The notes below the pieces were generated by a model. That model ran no database searches and was not told where the DNA came from. It saw only the letters and a program-made list of their open reading frames with translations. Below, in pieces: positions 1 to 8,817 of a stretch of DNA of 64,000 nt; positions within the stretch are counted from its first letter, which is position 1; the number at the start of each line of letters is the position of its first letter. The translations under genes and the position numbers were made by a program. The DNA comes from Deltaproteobacteria bacterium. GTDB taxonomy: Bacteria; JADJOY01. The DNA lies in assembly GCA_016713535.1 (NCBI GenBank), contig JADJOY010000027.1, positions 62,001-126,000 of the forward strand, given 5' to 3'.

Positions 1-1420
1 CCCGGCTCGTCGGCCAGCTTCACGAGCGCCGCGGGCGAGGCGCTCGACGCTCCGTCGGGCAGCAGATACAGGCCGCCCTGGTAGACCGGCTCGTCCTGGG
101 ACGACCACACCCCGTTGTGGTTCGCGGGGCCCGGCGAATACACGAGCAGCAGGTCGGCGTCCGGCGCCACGGACGGGTGCGTGACCTTGCCGTTGCGCTG
201 CGCGGGGGCACAGCTCGGTGCGTTCGCCGAGCCGTACGCGTTGTCTTCCTGGCCGGGACACGGCGCGGGGTAGTCCTCGGGGTGCGTCCACGGCGTCAGC
301 GACACCTGGCCCACGCGCTCGAGCGGGATCGCCGCCGCGGCGTCGTTCACCGCGCGGAAGTCGGGCCCCGCCGGGTCGATCGGGTAGCGCACCAGGTCGC
401 CGAAGCCGTTGTTGTTGAGGTTGTAGTAGCGCGCGGTGACGACGTCGCCGTCGGGCATCTGGGTCATGAAGTGGTGCGTCAGCGCCAGCTCGCCGAAGCC
501 CGAGAGCGGCGCGAAGCCGGTGCCGTCGGGCGCGATCAACCACAGCGGGAAGATCCGCATGTCGCGCGCGCCCTGGCTCTCCCAGCTCGTCCACGCGAGG
601 CGGCCGTCGAGGAGCTGGTACGGATGGAGCGCCTGGGAGTTGTTGAGGTAGCCGAGCTCCGCGACGTTGCGCCCGTCCCAGTCCATGGTGAAGAGCTGCA
701 GCACTCGCTCGGCGCCGTTGAAGCTGCGCGGCGGCAGGAAGTCGTTGCGGCTCGACGTGAACACGATCGCCGGCCGCGCCAGGCTCGGGCGCGCCACGAA
801 CGCCGGGCCGACGTTGAACACGCCGACGTTCGGGCAGTTGGTGTACGGCAGCCGCGCAGTCGAAGTCCGGCGCCGTTGCCGGTGTTGGGGGTCAGCTCCT
901 GGTGGGTGAGCCGCACCGCGGTCTTGGTGGCGACCTCGAGCCGGTAGAGGTCGGCGCCGAGGCGCGAAAGGCAACCCTGATCGGTGCCGTAGGTCGAGCA
1001 GCGCTGCGGGTTCACGTCCGAGGAGTCGTGGTAGTAGGCGAACACCACCCAGCGGCCGTCGAACGAGACGCTGGGGTCCTGCACCGCGCCATGGCCGAGG
1101 GGCGCGTCGAGGAGCGGCTGGTGGCGGGCCAGCGGGAAGAGCACCTCCTCGGTGCAGTCCGGATGGAGCACGCGCAGGTCGGAACCAGGGTCCGGCGTGA
1201 GCGGCCGCACCGTGTCGGGCCACAGCGTGTTCTGCGACAGCAGATCGCCGAACCGCGGCGCGTGGACGTAGACGACGTCGTACGCGACCCGCCCGGGTGT
1301 GCAGCCGACGACCGGCGCGGCGGCACGCGCGGGCTCCACGGTCGCGACGGCCGCGAGCAGCGCGAGCGTCCCCGCGACGACAACGAAACGACCTCGTTTC
1401 CTTCGATCGTGACTCTGCAA
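1..1420 (-). pseudogene. exported propeller-like protein, frameshifted and cut by the window edge
   Basis: The 5' part reads from a TTG start at 1420 preceded by an AGGGGAGA ribosome site. It begins with a signal peptide (basic stretch, then a Leu/Ala/Val core ending in ARAAA). The phrases 'DPSVSFDGRWVVFAYYHD', 'ADLYRLEVATKTAVRLT' and, after the break, 'TSSRNDFLPPRSFNGAERVL' are typical of TolB/PD40-type propeller proteins. The frame breaks at about 850-880, where one or two small indels are needed to join '..TPNTGNG' to 'RLPYTNCPNVGVFNVGPAF'. After the break the third minus frame stays open to base 1. I infer a periplasmic or secreted protein of unknown substrate. The C-terminus lies outside the window. 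An upstream in-frame ATG at 1687 is unlikely because the extension is Arg-rich and has no signal peptide. Confidence 0.6.
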
Positions 1421-1756
1421 CGCGTCTCCCCTCTTCCCCCGAGGTAACCCATGAAGCGCAGCAAGCGTGGTGCCCTCGGGCACGTCGCCCGACGCGCGCC
1501 GGCGAGACAATTCCGGCGGCGAGACCGAGCGGCGCGTGCTCCGGAAAGAACGCCGACGCGGCGCGGAGTTGAGCACGGCGCGCGCGTGCACGCCACCGGC
1601 GCGAGCCCGCTCGCGCGATCGCGGCGGTGGATCGTCGGCGAACGCGCGCGTCAACGATCCGTCACGCTCACTGACGTTTCGCGTCACCGGCGCCGGAGGC
1701 GAAGCGAGCGCGCTCCAGCCGATCGATCCGCGCCGTACAGGGATCGACGCCCTCGT

Positions 1757-2060
1757 CTACGCGACACCGAAGCGTATCGCCGGTCGCGCGACGCGCGACC
1801 CTCCACACCGGGAGGGGCACGCGTCGCGTGCCCGGCGATACGACGGTGCGTGGGCGACGACGCGAAGGCCGATCCCCGTTCGAGCCCGGCCGTACAGCGA
1901 TCGACGGGAGCGCCGATGCAACGCCGTCCCGTATTGCCGGTCGCGCGGAGCGCGACGCTCCAGGGGGTCGTTCTCGATTGCCAGCACGTTGGTCTGGAGC
2001 GGGAGGGGCACGCGTTGCGTGCCCGGCGACACGACGATGCGCAGACACCGGCGCAACCGT
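1757..2060. repeat. two diverged copies of the palindromic intergenic repeat (1421-2224 gap)
   Basis: The 800-base gap before 2225 shows no credible gene. It holds reverse-orientation copies of the window-wide palindrome at 1815-1833 (GGGCACGCG-T-CGCGTGCCC) and 2006-2024 (one mismatch), 191 bases apart. Forward-orientation relatives with different arms lie beside them: GTATCGCC, then GGTCGCGCG-A-CGCGCGACC, then CTCC at 1774-1804, and a similar one near 1933-1963. Both arms have changed together relative to the common version. I see nothing in 1421-1756. Confidence 0.75.
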
Positions 2061-2224
2061 CGATCCCAGTCCGATCTCGGTAAGACGCGCCGCGGGGTCC
2101 GCGACCCTCCGCCTCCCCTCCGGTCCGCGGGGCTTCGCGTTGGCGGCGCGACCGGCGCTACACTCACCCTTTCGCGCGCCGCACCTCACGACGCGGAGGC
2201 TGGCCCCCTCGCACCGGAATCCTC

Positions 2225-3700
2225 ATGACGAAGCTTCGCGTCCCGCTCCTCGCTGCGCTCGTGCTCGCGGCCACGGCCCTCGGCTGCGGTAGCGGCGGCG
2301 ACTCGAGCAGTGGCGGGCCGCAGGCGCTCGCGCTCGTGTCGCCGTCGCCCGACGGCTACGCCAACCGCGCGCAGCCCACGTTCCGGTGGAACCCGCTCGA
2401 CGGCGCCGCGCGCTACCGGCTGTCGCTCTTCGCCGATCCGGCGCGTCACACGCTGATCGAGAGCCAGGACGTCGACGGCCCCGAGGCGCGCGGCGGCGCG
2501 GTGCTCACCGATCGCACGCTGGTGTACGCGCGCGTCGAGGCGCTCGACGTCGGCGGCGCACCGTTCGCGCACCACGACTCGCGCTTCGCCGTGGTGGTCG
2601 TGCCGGACGACTACCCGCAGTTCGAGGTGGTGGTGCGCGACGGCGCCAAGCTGCAGCCTGGCTACACGATGATGAACCTGCAGGACCCGGTGCCGCCGCA
2701 GCCCGAGGACCGCATCGCCGCCGCGGTGATGGTGAACTCGTACGGCGAGATCGCGTGGTACCTGCAGCGCCCGCGCGGCTACCTCACCGACGTCCGGGTG
2801 CTCGAAAACGGCAACCTCCTCTACCTCTACGACGCCGACGAGGGCAGCGACCGCGGCGGCTTCGAGAGCACCTGGGACGGCCAGATCGTGTGGCGCAGCC
2901 GCGAGGGCGCGATCCTCCACCACGAGGTCGGCGTCGGCCCCGGCGGCAACTACCTCTATCTCACGAGCCTGGTGCAGCCGGTGGGCGGCATCCTGCCGTT
3001 CGAGGGCGACGGCATCGAAATCTGCGATCCCGCCACCAACCGGGTGCTGTGGAGCTGGAACGCGTTCGACCACCTCGACACCAGCCGCGTGGATCCTGAG
3101 GACATCCTGCTCCCGGGGCTCAGCCTCATCGGCCTCGACTGGACCCACGGCAACGCGGTGGTGTGGGACGCGAAGCGCAGCCTGATCTGGTACTCGGTGC
3201 GGAACTTCGATCAGATCGTCGCGATCGACTACCCATCTGGCGCGATCCGCGCGACCTTCGGCAAGGATGCCCTCGGCGGCGCGAGCCTGATGAACCACCA
3301 GCACGCACCCGAGATCGAGAAGGACGGCTCGATCCTCTTCTTCGACAACCGCCCCGACAGCGACCCCAAGGCGTCGCGGATCGCGGCGTTCCAGTGGAGC
3401 GAGCGGACCGGCGAGGTGACGCCCACGTTCGAGTGGAGCGACACGCCCGACTTCTTCGACGGCGTGGTGGGCGACGCCGACCGCCAGCCCAACGGCAACA
3501 TCCTGATCACCTCGGGCACCGCGAACATCTTGCCGTACAAGACCGCGCGCCTGATGGAGATCACCGCGCGCGGCGAGCTGGTGTGGGACCTGCGCGTGAC
3601 CGGCGGCTTCCGCCTCACGGGCTTCCGCTTCTATCGCGCCGAGCGCGTGCTGCCGCACGAGGTCCCGTTCGGCGTGCTGCCCTACGACGGAGCCGGCTGA
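2225..3700 (+). CDS. arylsulfotransferase (ASST)-like lipoprotein
   Basis: A 491-residue protein with a lipoprotein signal ending in ATALGC (Cys at about residue 20) and a Ser/Gly-rich linker, so it is probably anchored in the periplasm or outer membrane. Residues about 35-120 form an Ig/Fn3-like domain ('PTFRWNPLDGAARYRLSLF'). The rest resembles the arylsulfotransferase families, with propeller-like repeats, 'VLENGNLLYLYD', 'DWTHGNAVVWD', 'SLMNHQHAPEIEKDGSILFFDN' and 'RQPNGNILITSGT'. In classical ASST a histidine carries the sulfuryl group; the H-rich 'MNHQHAPE' is the best candidate here. Many members of the family have no known sulfotransferase activity, so substrate and reaction are uncertain. 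The next gene starts one base after the stop codon. Confidence 0.72.
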   Translation: MTKLRVPLLAALVLAATALGCGSGGDSSSGGPQALALVSPSPDGYANRAQPTFRWNPLDGAARYRLSLFADPARHTLIESQDVDGPEARGGAVLTDRTLVYARVEALDVGGAPFAHHDSRFAVVVVPDDYPQFEVVVRDGAKLQPGYTMMNLQDPVPPQPEDRIAAAVMVNSYGEIAWYLQRPRGYLTDVRVLENGNLLYLYDADEGSDRGGFESTWDGQIVWRSREGAILHHEVGVGPGGNYLYLTSLVQPVGGILPFEGDGIEICDPATNRVLWSWNAFDHLDTSRVDPEDILLPGLSLIGLDWTHGNAVVWDAKRSLIWYSVRNFDQIVAIDYPSGAIRATFGKDALGGASLMNHQHAPEIEKDGSILFFDNRPDSDPKASRIAAFQWSERTGEVTPTFEWSDTPDFFDGVVGDADRQPNGNILITSGTANILPYKTARLMEITARGELVWDLRVTGGFRLTGFRFYRAERVLPHEVPFGVLPYDGAG

Positions 3701-3701
3701 C

Positions 3702-4622
3702 GTGGCCGAGCGGCGAGAGGGTCGAGAGGATCGTGCGCAGCGCGAGTCGCGCGCTCGCCCAAGCGGCGAGCGCGGGAAGGTCCGCGAGATCCGCGTCGGC
3801 GTGGCGGGCTGGGCGATCCCCAGCCACGTGAAGCATCGCTTCGGCGACGAGGGGTCGGCGCTCGAGCGTTACGCCGACGCGCTCACGGCGGTCGAGATGA
3901 ACAGCACGTTCTATCGCTTCCACGAGCCCGCGACGTTCGCGCGCTGGGCGGCGAGCGTGCCCAAGGACTTCCGCTTCGCGGTCAAGCTCGCCGGGGAGAT
4001 CACCCATCACCGCCGGCTCGTCGCGTGCGAGGAGCCGCTCGAGCGGTTCTTCGCGGGCGTGCGCGAGCTGGGCCGCAAGCTCGGCCCGGTGCTGATCCAG
4101 CTCCCGCCGAGCCTCGTCTACGACGACACCCTCGCGCGGCGCTTCTTCTACCAGCTCCGCGCGCTCCACGACGGCGCGGTGGTGTGCGAGCCGCGCCATC
4201 CGAGCTGGTTCGCGGGCACGGCAGGACGCGCGCTGGTCGAACACCGCGTCGCTCGCGTGGCCGCGGATCCCTCGCCGACCGCCGCCGGCAGCGAGCCCGG
4301 CGGCCACGACCAGGTCACGTACTTCCGTCTCCACGGCACGCCGCAGATGTACCACTCGTCCTACCCGAAGCCGTACCTCCACGGGCTCGCGACGCGGCTC
4401 ACCCACGCGCGCGGCAGCGCGCCGGCGTGGGTGATCTTCGACAACACCGCCGCCGGAGCGGCGGCCGCGAACGCGCTCGCGCTGGTGCAGGAGCTGCGGC
4501 GCGCCACGCCGAGCGCGGCGACGCCGAAGAGCGCCACGAAGCCGAGCGCCAAGACGACCGCCAAGACACCCGCGCAGGCGCCCGCTACGCCACCTCGCCG
4601 ACCCCGCCGTCGTCGCGCCTGA
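3702..4622 (+). CDS. DUF72 (YecE-like) family protein
   Basis: A TIM-barrel DUF72 protein of 306 residues starting at GTG. Family landmarks are 'IRVGVAGWAIPSHVKHRF', 'YADALTAVEMNSTFYRF', 'VPKDFRFAVKLAGEITH', 'LGPVLIQLPPS', 'VCEPRHPSWF' and 'YFRLHGTPQMY'. The biochemical role of the family is not established. The first ~28 residues are charged and poorly conserved, and the C-terminus (from about residue 265) is a Lys/Ala/Thr-rich tail ending PRRPRRRRA, an oddity that may bind nucleic acid or simply be disordered. The start lies one base after the ASST-like stop, so the two genes are probably co-transcribed. Confidence 0.85.
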   Translation: MAERREGREDRAQRESRARPSGERGKVREIRVGVAGWAIPSHVKHRFGDEGSALERYADALTAVEMNSTFYRFHEPATFARWAASVPKDFRFAVKLAGEITHHRRLVACEEPLERFFAGVRELGRKLGPVLIQLPPSLVYDDTLARRFFYQLRALHDGAVVCEPRHPSWFAGTAGRALVEHRVARVAADPSPTAAGSEPGGHDQVTYFRLHGTPQMYHSSYPKPYLHGLATRLTHARGSAPAWVIFDNTAAGAAAANALALVQELRRATPSAATPKSATKPSAKTTAKTPAQAPATPPRRPRRRRA

Positions 4623-4627
4623 GTCGA

Positions 4628-4644
4628 GTCCGGCGACGCCGGAC
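4628..4644 (+). terminator. candidate hairpin terminator after the DUF72 gene
   Basis: GTCCGGCG and CGCCGGAC form a perfect 8-bp stem around a single A, six bases after the DUF72 stop. A T5 run lies at 4662-4666, too far away for a textbook intrinsic terminator. The stem could equally be a member of the window's palindrome family. Confidence 0.35.
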
Positions 4645-4666
4645 GTGCGGCGCCCGGACGCTTTTT

Positions 4667-4674
4667 GCTACGAT
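4667..4674 (+). promoter_or_regulatory. possible extended -10 promoter for the small Cys-rich gene
   Basis: TGCTACGAT is an extended -10 element (TGN plus TACGAT) following a T5 run, in one of the few AT-containing patches here, about 80 bases before the small gene at 4754. No clear -35 element is visible. Confidence 0.35.
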
Positions 4675-4753
4675 CCGCGCGCCCGATGGGTCCACCGGGG
4701 CCGCGCGCGAACGGACGGGCCGTCGCTTCATCCCCCGGAGTCCGGAGATCGAC

Positions 4754-4966
4754 ATGAAGCTCGCATGGCTGCTCGTCCCGCTCGCGTTCCAGCTCCCTGC
4801 GCAGTGCCAGAGCATGATGCCCAAGAAGACCAACGGCCCCAAGCCGGTGCTCAAGTGCACGGCCGAGCGCCAGAAGTGCAAGTCGCCCACCGGTCGCCTG
4901 GGCGAGTGCGTGGTCGGCGGCGCCGACCAGTGCGAGAACCCGCCCTGCCTGGTGTGCCAGTACTGA
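4754..4966 (+). CDS. small exported Cys-rich protein
   Basis: A 70-residue protein with an ATG at 4754 and GGAGTCCGGAG upstream. Residues 1-17 are a signal peptide (MKLAWLLVPLAFQLPAQ). 'LPAQC' could be a weak lipobox, but -1 Gln is unusual. The mature part has six or seven Cys in about 50 residues, with basic patches ('PKKTNGPKPVLKCTAERQKCK') and spacing suggesting disulfide bonds. I recognise no family. It lies alone between the DUF72 gene and a palindromic repeat cluster. The signal peptide, ribosome site and Cys pattern support a real gene. Confidence 0.6.
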   Translation: MKLAWLLVPLAFQLPAQCQSMMPKKTNGPKPVLKCTAERQKCKSPTGRLGECVVGGADQCENPPCLVCQY

Positions 4967-4974
4967 CGTAGGGG

Positions 4975-5375
4975 CCTTACAGGGATCCGCGGTCGTCAGG
5001 GCGCACGCGCTGGCGCGTATCGCCGGGCACGCGCCGCGTGCCCCTCCCGGCCGCTCGGCCCCCCTCGCCTGGAGCGCGCCCGCTTCGTCGGGCGCCAGGC
5101 AACGATCGGGATCGGACAGGGATCGACGCACGCGGGGATGCGCGCTGGCGCGTATCGCCGGGCACGCGACGCGTGCCCCTCCCGGCCGCTCGGCCCCCCT
5201 CCTGGAGCGCGCCCGCTTCGTCGGGCGCCAGGGAACGATCGCGATCGTCCAGGGATCGACGCGCGCGGGGATGCGCGCGCCTACGCGTATCGCCGGGCAC
5301 GCGACGCGTGCCCCTCCCGTCGGGCCGGAGGGCCCCGCGTTGCGCGACCGGGCCCTCCAGACGCCGCGCGGGCCG
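4975..5375. repeat. three-copy 135-bp palindromic repeat cluster
   Basis: The core palindrome GGGCACGCG-N-CGCGTGCCC recurs at 5025-5043, 5160-5178 and 5295-5313, exactly 135 bases apart. Each is preceded by CGTATCGCC and followed by CTCC. Between copies sit a second hairpin (GCGCCCG-CTTCGT-CGGGCGC) and an 'AACGATCGGGATCGGACAGG'-type spacer. The 135-bp unit is the short form of the 222-bp unit at 56737-58668. The cluster lies between the 3' ends of convergent genes. Confidence 0.85.
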
Positions 5376-5380
5376 CGGCG

Positions 5381-6904
5381 TCAGCGGAAGATGCGGCGGG
5401 TCAGCTCGCCCTTGGCGCCGTGGAAGAGGTTCACCAGGAAGCGCAGCTGCTTCTCGCTCGACTTGGTGTACGGGAACCACAGCGGCTCACGTTTCGGCGT
5501 GAGCCGCGACACCATCACCGCCTGCACGTTGCAGTACTGGGTGTAGCCGCTCTCGGCGAACGCGCGCCCGATCCCGGAGAGCCCCACCCCGCCGAACGGC
5601 AGCCGCACGTTGAGCGCCTGGATCAGCGCGTCGTTGACCGCGACTCCACCGGTGCGGAAGCGCCGCACGATCCGCATCGCGCGCTCGCCGTCGCGGGTCC
5701 ACACCGATCCCGCGAGCCCGAACTCGGTGTCGTTGGCGAGCGCGAGCGCGTGCTCGTCGTCCTTCGACCGCAGCACCGTGAGCAGCGGCCCGAACGTCTC
5801 CTCGCGCACCGCCGGCATGTCGGGCGTGCAGTCGGCGAGGATCGTCGGCTCGAACCACACCCCCGGCCGATCGAGGCGCTTGCCGCCCGTGACCACCCGC
5901 GCCCCCATCCGGGTGCTCTCGGCGATCTGGCGCTCGATGCGCTCGATCTCGCTCTCCATCGTGAGCGCACCCATCTGCGGGTCGGCGCTCGCCGGGCTGA
6001 TCGCCTGCGCGCGCTCGGCGAGCATCGTCACCAGCCGATCATGGATCCTGTGATCGGCGATCACCCGCTTCACCGCGATGCACGTCTGTCCCGCGTTGAG
6101 GAACGCCCCCCAGGTGATGCCGTTCGCGACCCGCTCGAGGTTGGCGTCGTCGCACACGATCGCGGCGTCCTTGCCGCCGAGCTCGAGCACCACCGGGGTC
6201 AGGTGCTTGGCCGCCGCCTCCATCACGCGGCGCCCGGTGGGCGGGGCGCCGGTGAACGAGATCACGTCGACGCGCGCGTCGATGATCGCGGCGCCGGCGG
6301 TACCGTCGCCGATCACCACCTGGAAGACACCCTCGGGCACGCCCGCGGCGCGCACCAGCTCACCGATCAGGAGCCCCACGCGCGGCGAGTGCTCGGAGGG
6401 CTTGTGGACGATCGCGTTACCTGCCGCGAGCGCCGGGATGATCTGCCCCATCGCGAGGAAGAACGGGTAGTTCCAGGGCGAGATCACCGCGGCCACGCCC
6501 GCGGGCCTGTAGAAGATCTTGTTGGCGCGCCCCGGGAACGGCCCCGTCCTCACCTTGTGGCCCTTGTCGAGCTCGATCGCGATCGCCGCGTAGTAGTTGC
6601 AGAAGTCCGCGACGCCGAGCACCACCGCGCGCGCCTCGAACAGACCCTTGCCGGTCTCGCGGCTGTCGGTCTCGGCGATCGTGTCCTGGCGCTCGATCAC
6701 CAGGTCGCGAAGCTTGTGCAGCACGCGCGCGCGCTCGGCGGCCGGCTTCTCGCCCCAGCTCGGCTGCGCCCGGCGCGCCGCGGCGACCATCACGCGCACC
6801 TCGTCGAGCGAGTGCGTCTTCAGCGACTCGAGTGTCTCGCCGGTCGCCGGGTTGTAGGAAGGGATCGAGCCAGGGTGACGGGCCGCGTTCTTGGGTATCG
6901 CCAT
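5381..6904 (-). CDS. aldehyde dehydrogenase family protein
   Basis: An NAD(P)-dependent aldehyde dehydrogenase of about 507 residues that oxidises an aldehyde to its acid. Catalytic features are present, counted from the ATG at 6904: 'SPWNYP' (Asn about 145), 'ELGGKD' (general base Glu about 241), 'NAGQTC' (nucleophile Cys about 275), 'EETFGPLL' and 'FGGVGLSGIG'. The best relatives are the succinate-semialdehyde/coniferyl-type clade, but the substrate cannot be read from sequence. The ATG at 6904 matches the family start; a TTG 18 bases upstream would add six residues. The C-terminus ('FLVNLFHGAKGELTRRIFR') looks suited to membrane association. The gene lies downstream of a gluconate-dehydrogenase-like remnant on the same strand. 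Confidence 0.9.
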   Translation of the reverse strand: MAIPKNAARHPGSIPSYNPATGETLESLKTHSLDEVRVMVAAARRAQPSWGEKPAAERARVLHKLRDLVIERQDTIAETDSRETGKGLFEARAVVLGVADFCNYYAAIAIELDKGHKVRTGPFPGRANKIFYRPAGVAAVISPWNYPFFLAMGQIIPALAAGNAIVHKPSEHSPRVGLLIGELVRAAGVPEGVFQVVIGDGTAGAAIIDARVDVISFTGAPPTGRRVMEAAAKHLTPVVLELGGKDAAIVCDDANLERVANGITWGAFLNAGQTCIAVKRVIADHRIHDRLVTMLAERAQAISPASADPQMGALTMESEIERIERQIAESTRMGARVVTGGKRLDRPGVWFEPTILADCTPDMPAVREETFGPLLTVLRSKDDEHALALANDTEFGLAGSVWTRDGERAMRIVRRFRTGGVAVNDALIQALNVRLPFGGVGLSGIGRAFAESGYTQYCNVQAVMVSRLTPKREPLWFPYTKSSEKQLRFLVNLFHGAKGELTRRIFR

Positions 6905-6935
6905 GGCCGGCGACTGAATCAAAGGCCGCGGCGGG

Positions 6936-7145
6936 ACGTCAAGCGGTCCTGCGCGCGCCGCCCCGGGCGATCGCGTATCCCACCTTGAGCGCCACGGCGA
7001 TGATCGTGATCGGCGGGGAGGATGCGATCGACGAGCGCCGTGAGCGTCGCGCGCTCGGTTGAGGTGAAGAAGTGCGACGCGGCCGCTGCACCGCCGCCGC
7101 TCGCGTTGCTCCCCGTCCCCACCACCAGCGGCCCGAGCCGCGGGC
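6936..7145 (-). pseudogene. remnant resembling gluconate 2-dehydrogenase subunit 3
   Basis: On the minus strand 'GGGAAAASHFFTSTERATLTALVDRILPAD' matches the start of the gluconate 2-dehydrogenase subunit 3 family. The family is normally about 170-200 residues, but here the reading loses similarity after about 50 residues. A neighbouring frame ends in 'IAVALKVGYAIARGGARRTA' and a stop. It looks like a deletion relic left between the DUF2293 gene and the aldehyde dehydrogenase. No catalytic GMC subunit is present. It marks the left boundary of the restriction-modification island. Confidence 0.45.
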
Positions 7146-7880
7146 TCACGCGGGCTCGTCTCCGTCGGCTCCGCCGCTCCACTCGGCGAGAAGCCGGCGA
7201 ACCAGCGGACCCACCTGCGACCGAGCTTCGTGGCGCTCCTCGCCGCGGGCCAACAAGCGGTCGTAGTCGGTGTGCACGTGGCGAGCGTGGGCGCCCACGG
7301 CGAGCCGCACCGCGTCCGCGTCGAGCTCCTTCGCGGCGGCGCTGCGACCGACGCGCCCGCTGTGCTTTTCGCAGGCGTGGCGGGCGATCGCTTCCACCTC
7401 GTCCGCCGGCAACCGCGGATAGAGCTCCGCGATGCGCTCCGCGAAGCGGCTCACGTACTTCTCGTCGACCGCCTCACGACGATCGGCTTCACGCTCTCGC
7501 CGGCGCTCACGCGCGTCCGCGTCCGCGAGGCATTCCTCCTCCGCGCGCACCAGCGCCGCGTCCTCGACCAGGATTCCCTGCCGCTCGTAGCGCTTTCGCG
7601 ACCGGCTCCACTCGAGCACCACGGCGGTGAGGGTCGAGTGCTTGGTCGCGCGCCGGGTAAGCGCCGCGTCGCCGGCCGGCAGGTACTCGAGGTGGTCGAG
7701 ATCGGAGCACTCGAGGCAGAGGGCACCCTTCTCCTTCTCGAGGGTGATCCAATCGCCCTTCCCGAGCGGCTCCTTGCACTCGCCGCACGGATCGCTCCCG
7801 CGCGTCGAGATGAAGACCAGACGCTTGCCGTCGTGAGAACGCGCCGCCCCAGCCTGGGACTTGCCAGGCGACTGCGTCAT
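7146..7880 (-). CDS. DUF2293 domain protein, last gene of the RM operon
   Basis: A 244-residue protein. The N-terminus has a treble-clef or zinc-ribbon-like module, 'SDPCGECKEPLGKGDWITLEKEKGALCLECSDLDHL'. It is followed by 'LPAGDAALTRRATKHS' and 'VVLEWSRSRKRYERQGILVE', and then by the DUF2293 domain ('LYPRLPADEVEAIARHACEKHSGRVGR'). The function is unknown. The ATG overlaps the previous stop as ATGA, so it is translationally coupled to the 82-residue gene and through it to DUF6338 and hsdS. DUF2293 genes also occur alone in many genomes, so membership of the defence operon is inferred from the overlaps. Confidence 0.85.
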   Translation of the reverse strand: MTQSPGKSQAGAARSHDGKRLVFISTRGSDPCGECKEPLGKGDWITLEKEKGALCLECSDLDHLEYLPAGDAALTRRATKHSTLTAVVLEWSRSRKRYERQGILVEDAALVRAEEECLADADARERRREREADRREAVDEKYVSRFAERIAELYPRLPADEVEAIARHACEKHSGRVGRSAAAKELDADAVRLAVGAHARHVHTDYDRLLARGEERHEARSQVGPLVRRLLAEWSGGADGDEPA

Positions 7881-8125
7881 TTCTGAGGTTTGTCCAGGGG
7901 GCTATCGATGCCGATGGCGATGGTTTTGCCCGGTGGTGCGACCGCCGAGCCCCCCGGCAAGTTCGTGGTGGGGGGGTCGCCACCGCCCGGAGTTGGCTGC
8001 CCCTGATACCCCTTGCCCGCCCAGCCCTGGAAGCTCTCGGCGAGCCCTGCCCGCACCGGCTTCCCATTGTAGGACTCGAGAACACGCGTCGGCTTACCGG
8101 GATTTGCCTCGTCTGATCGGCTCAT
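7877..8125 (-). CDS. 82-residue hypothetical protein of the RM operon
   Basis: A small hydrophilic, Gly/Pro-rich protein with no signal peptide, membrane segment or family that I recognise. It contains 'RVLESYNGKPVRAGLAESFQGWAGKGYQGQP', then a Gly/Pro linker, and ends 'GIDSPLDKPQK'. Its ATG overlaps the DUF6338 stop and its stop overlaps the DUF2293 start, both as ATGA. The two couplings, rather than similarity, are the reason to call it a gene. Confidence 0.6.
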   Translation of the reverse strand: MSRSDEANPGKPTRVLESYNGKPVRAGLAESFQGWAGKGYQGQPTPGGGDPPTTNLPGGSAVAPPGKTIAIGIDSPLDKPQK

Positions 8126-8817
8126 TGTGTTGGCCTCCGCATGCGGGTCGGCGGGTTGCGGATCTGAATCAACTCCAAGGTACGGATTTCGTCACCCGCG
8201 ATCCAGCATCCGCGAGCGGGATCACTCGGACGAAGGAACGCGCCCCCGTCACCGAGGTCGTACTGACGCTGCAGGTAGAGATCGTTCTTGTGAGGATGAC
8301 TCCCGGCAAACGAACCGACATACCAGTAACCACCCACGCGGCTCCCCGTCTTTGAGCGTAACCAGCACCAAGTGCTCACCGAGGCGGTAGAAGACCTCGT
8401 CCCAGGCCGTGGCTCGACGCCGAGGAATCCTGCGAGAGAAAGGATGCGGTCCACGAGGGGCGAGCCGAGTCCCCAGGCGGCGAACCATCCAGCGAACAGC
8501 GGCCCAACGAGTGTCACCCCGAGTGCCAGCATGGCCAGGGTCGTCGGCGAACCGCCAAAGACTTGGAGCAGGGTCTCGGTCGACGGCGGCGTCCGAGCAA
8601 GCGTGAGGAGCTTGTCGTCGCCGAGCAGGACGATCGCCAACGGTCCGACGAACGCATAGTAGAAGCAAGACGCCATGAAGGACTCGAGCACCACCTCGGA
8701 GCCCTGGGGCAACGGTCGTGCTACAGCCTGTCGATAGATTCGGTTGATGACGAATCCCGGCAGCACGAACACGATCATCAGCGCGATCGTGAGAAGCGTC
8801 AGGTTCGGCATGAGCAT
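8122..8817 (-). CDS. DUF6338-like membrane protein with two compensating frameshifts
   Basis: A 231-residue reading with three hydrophobic segments in the first ~130 residues ('LLTIALMIVFVLPGFVI', 'FYYAFVGPLAIVLL', 'LAMLALGVTLVGPLFAGWFAAW') and a cytosolic C-terminal part resembling DUF6338 ('VGGYWYVGSFAGSHPHKNDLYLQ'). Between about 8412 and 8346 the conserved 'TAWDEVFYRLGEHLVLVTLKDG' is found only in another frame. A missing C in a CC run (8406-8416) and an extra G in a GGGG run (8341-8350) restore one continuous protein. Its start lies 19 bases inside the end of hsdS and its stop overlaps the next ATG. A membrane partner of the RM system is possible; its role is unknown. Confidence 0.7.
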   Translation of the reverse strand: MLMPNLTLLTIALMIVFVLPGFVINRIYRQAVARPLPQGSEVVLESFMASCFYYAFVGPLAIVLLGDDKLLTLARTPPSTETLLQVFGGSPTTLAMLALGVTLVGPLFAGWFAAWGLGSPLVDRILSLAGFLGVEPRPGTRSSTASVSTWCWLRSKTGSRVGGYWYVGSFAGSHPHKNDLYLQRQYDLGDGGAFLRPSDPARGCWIAGDEIRTLELIQIRNPPTRMRRPTQ

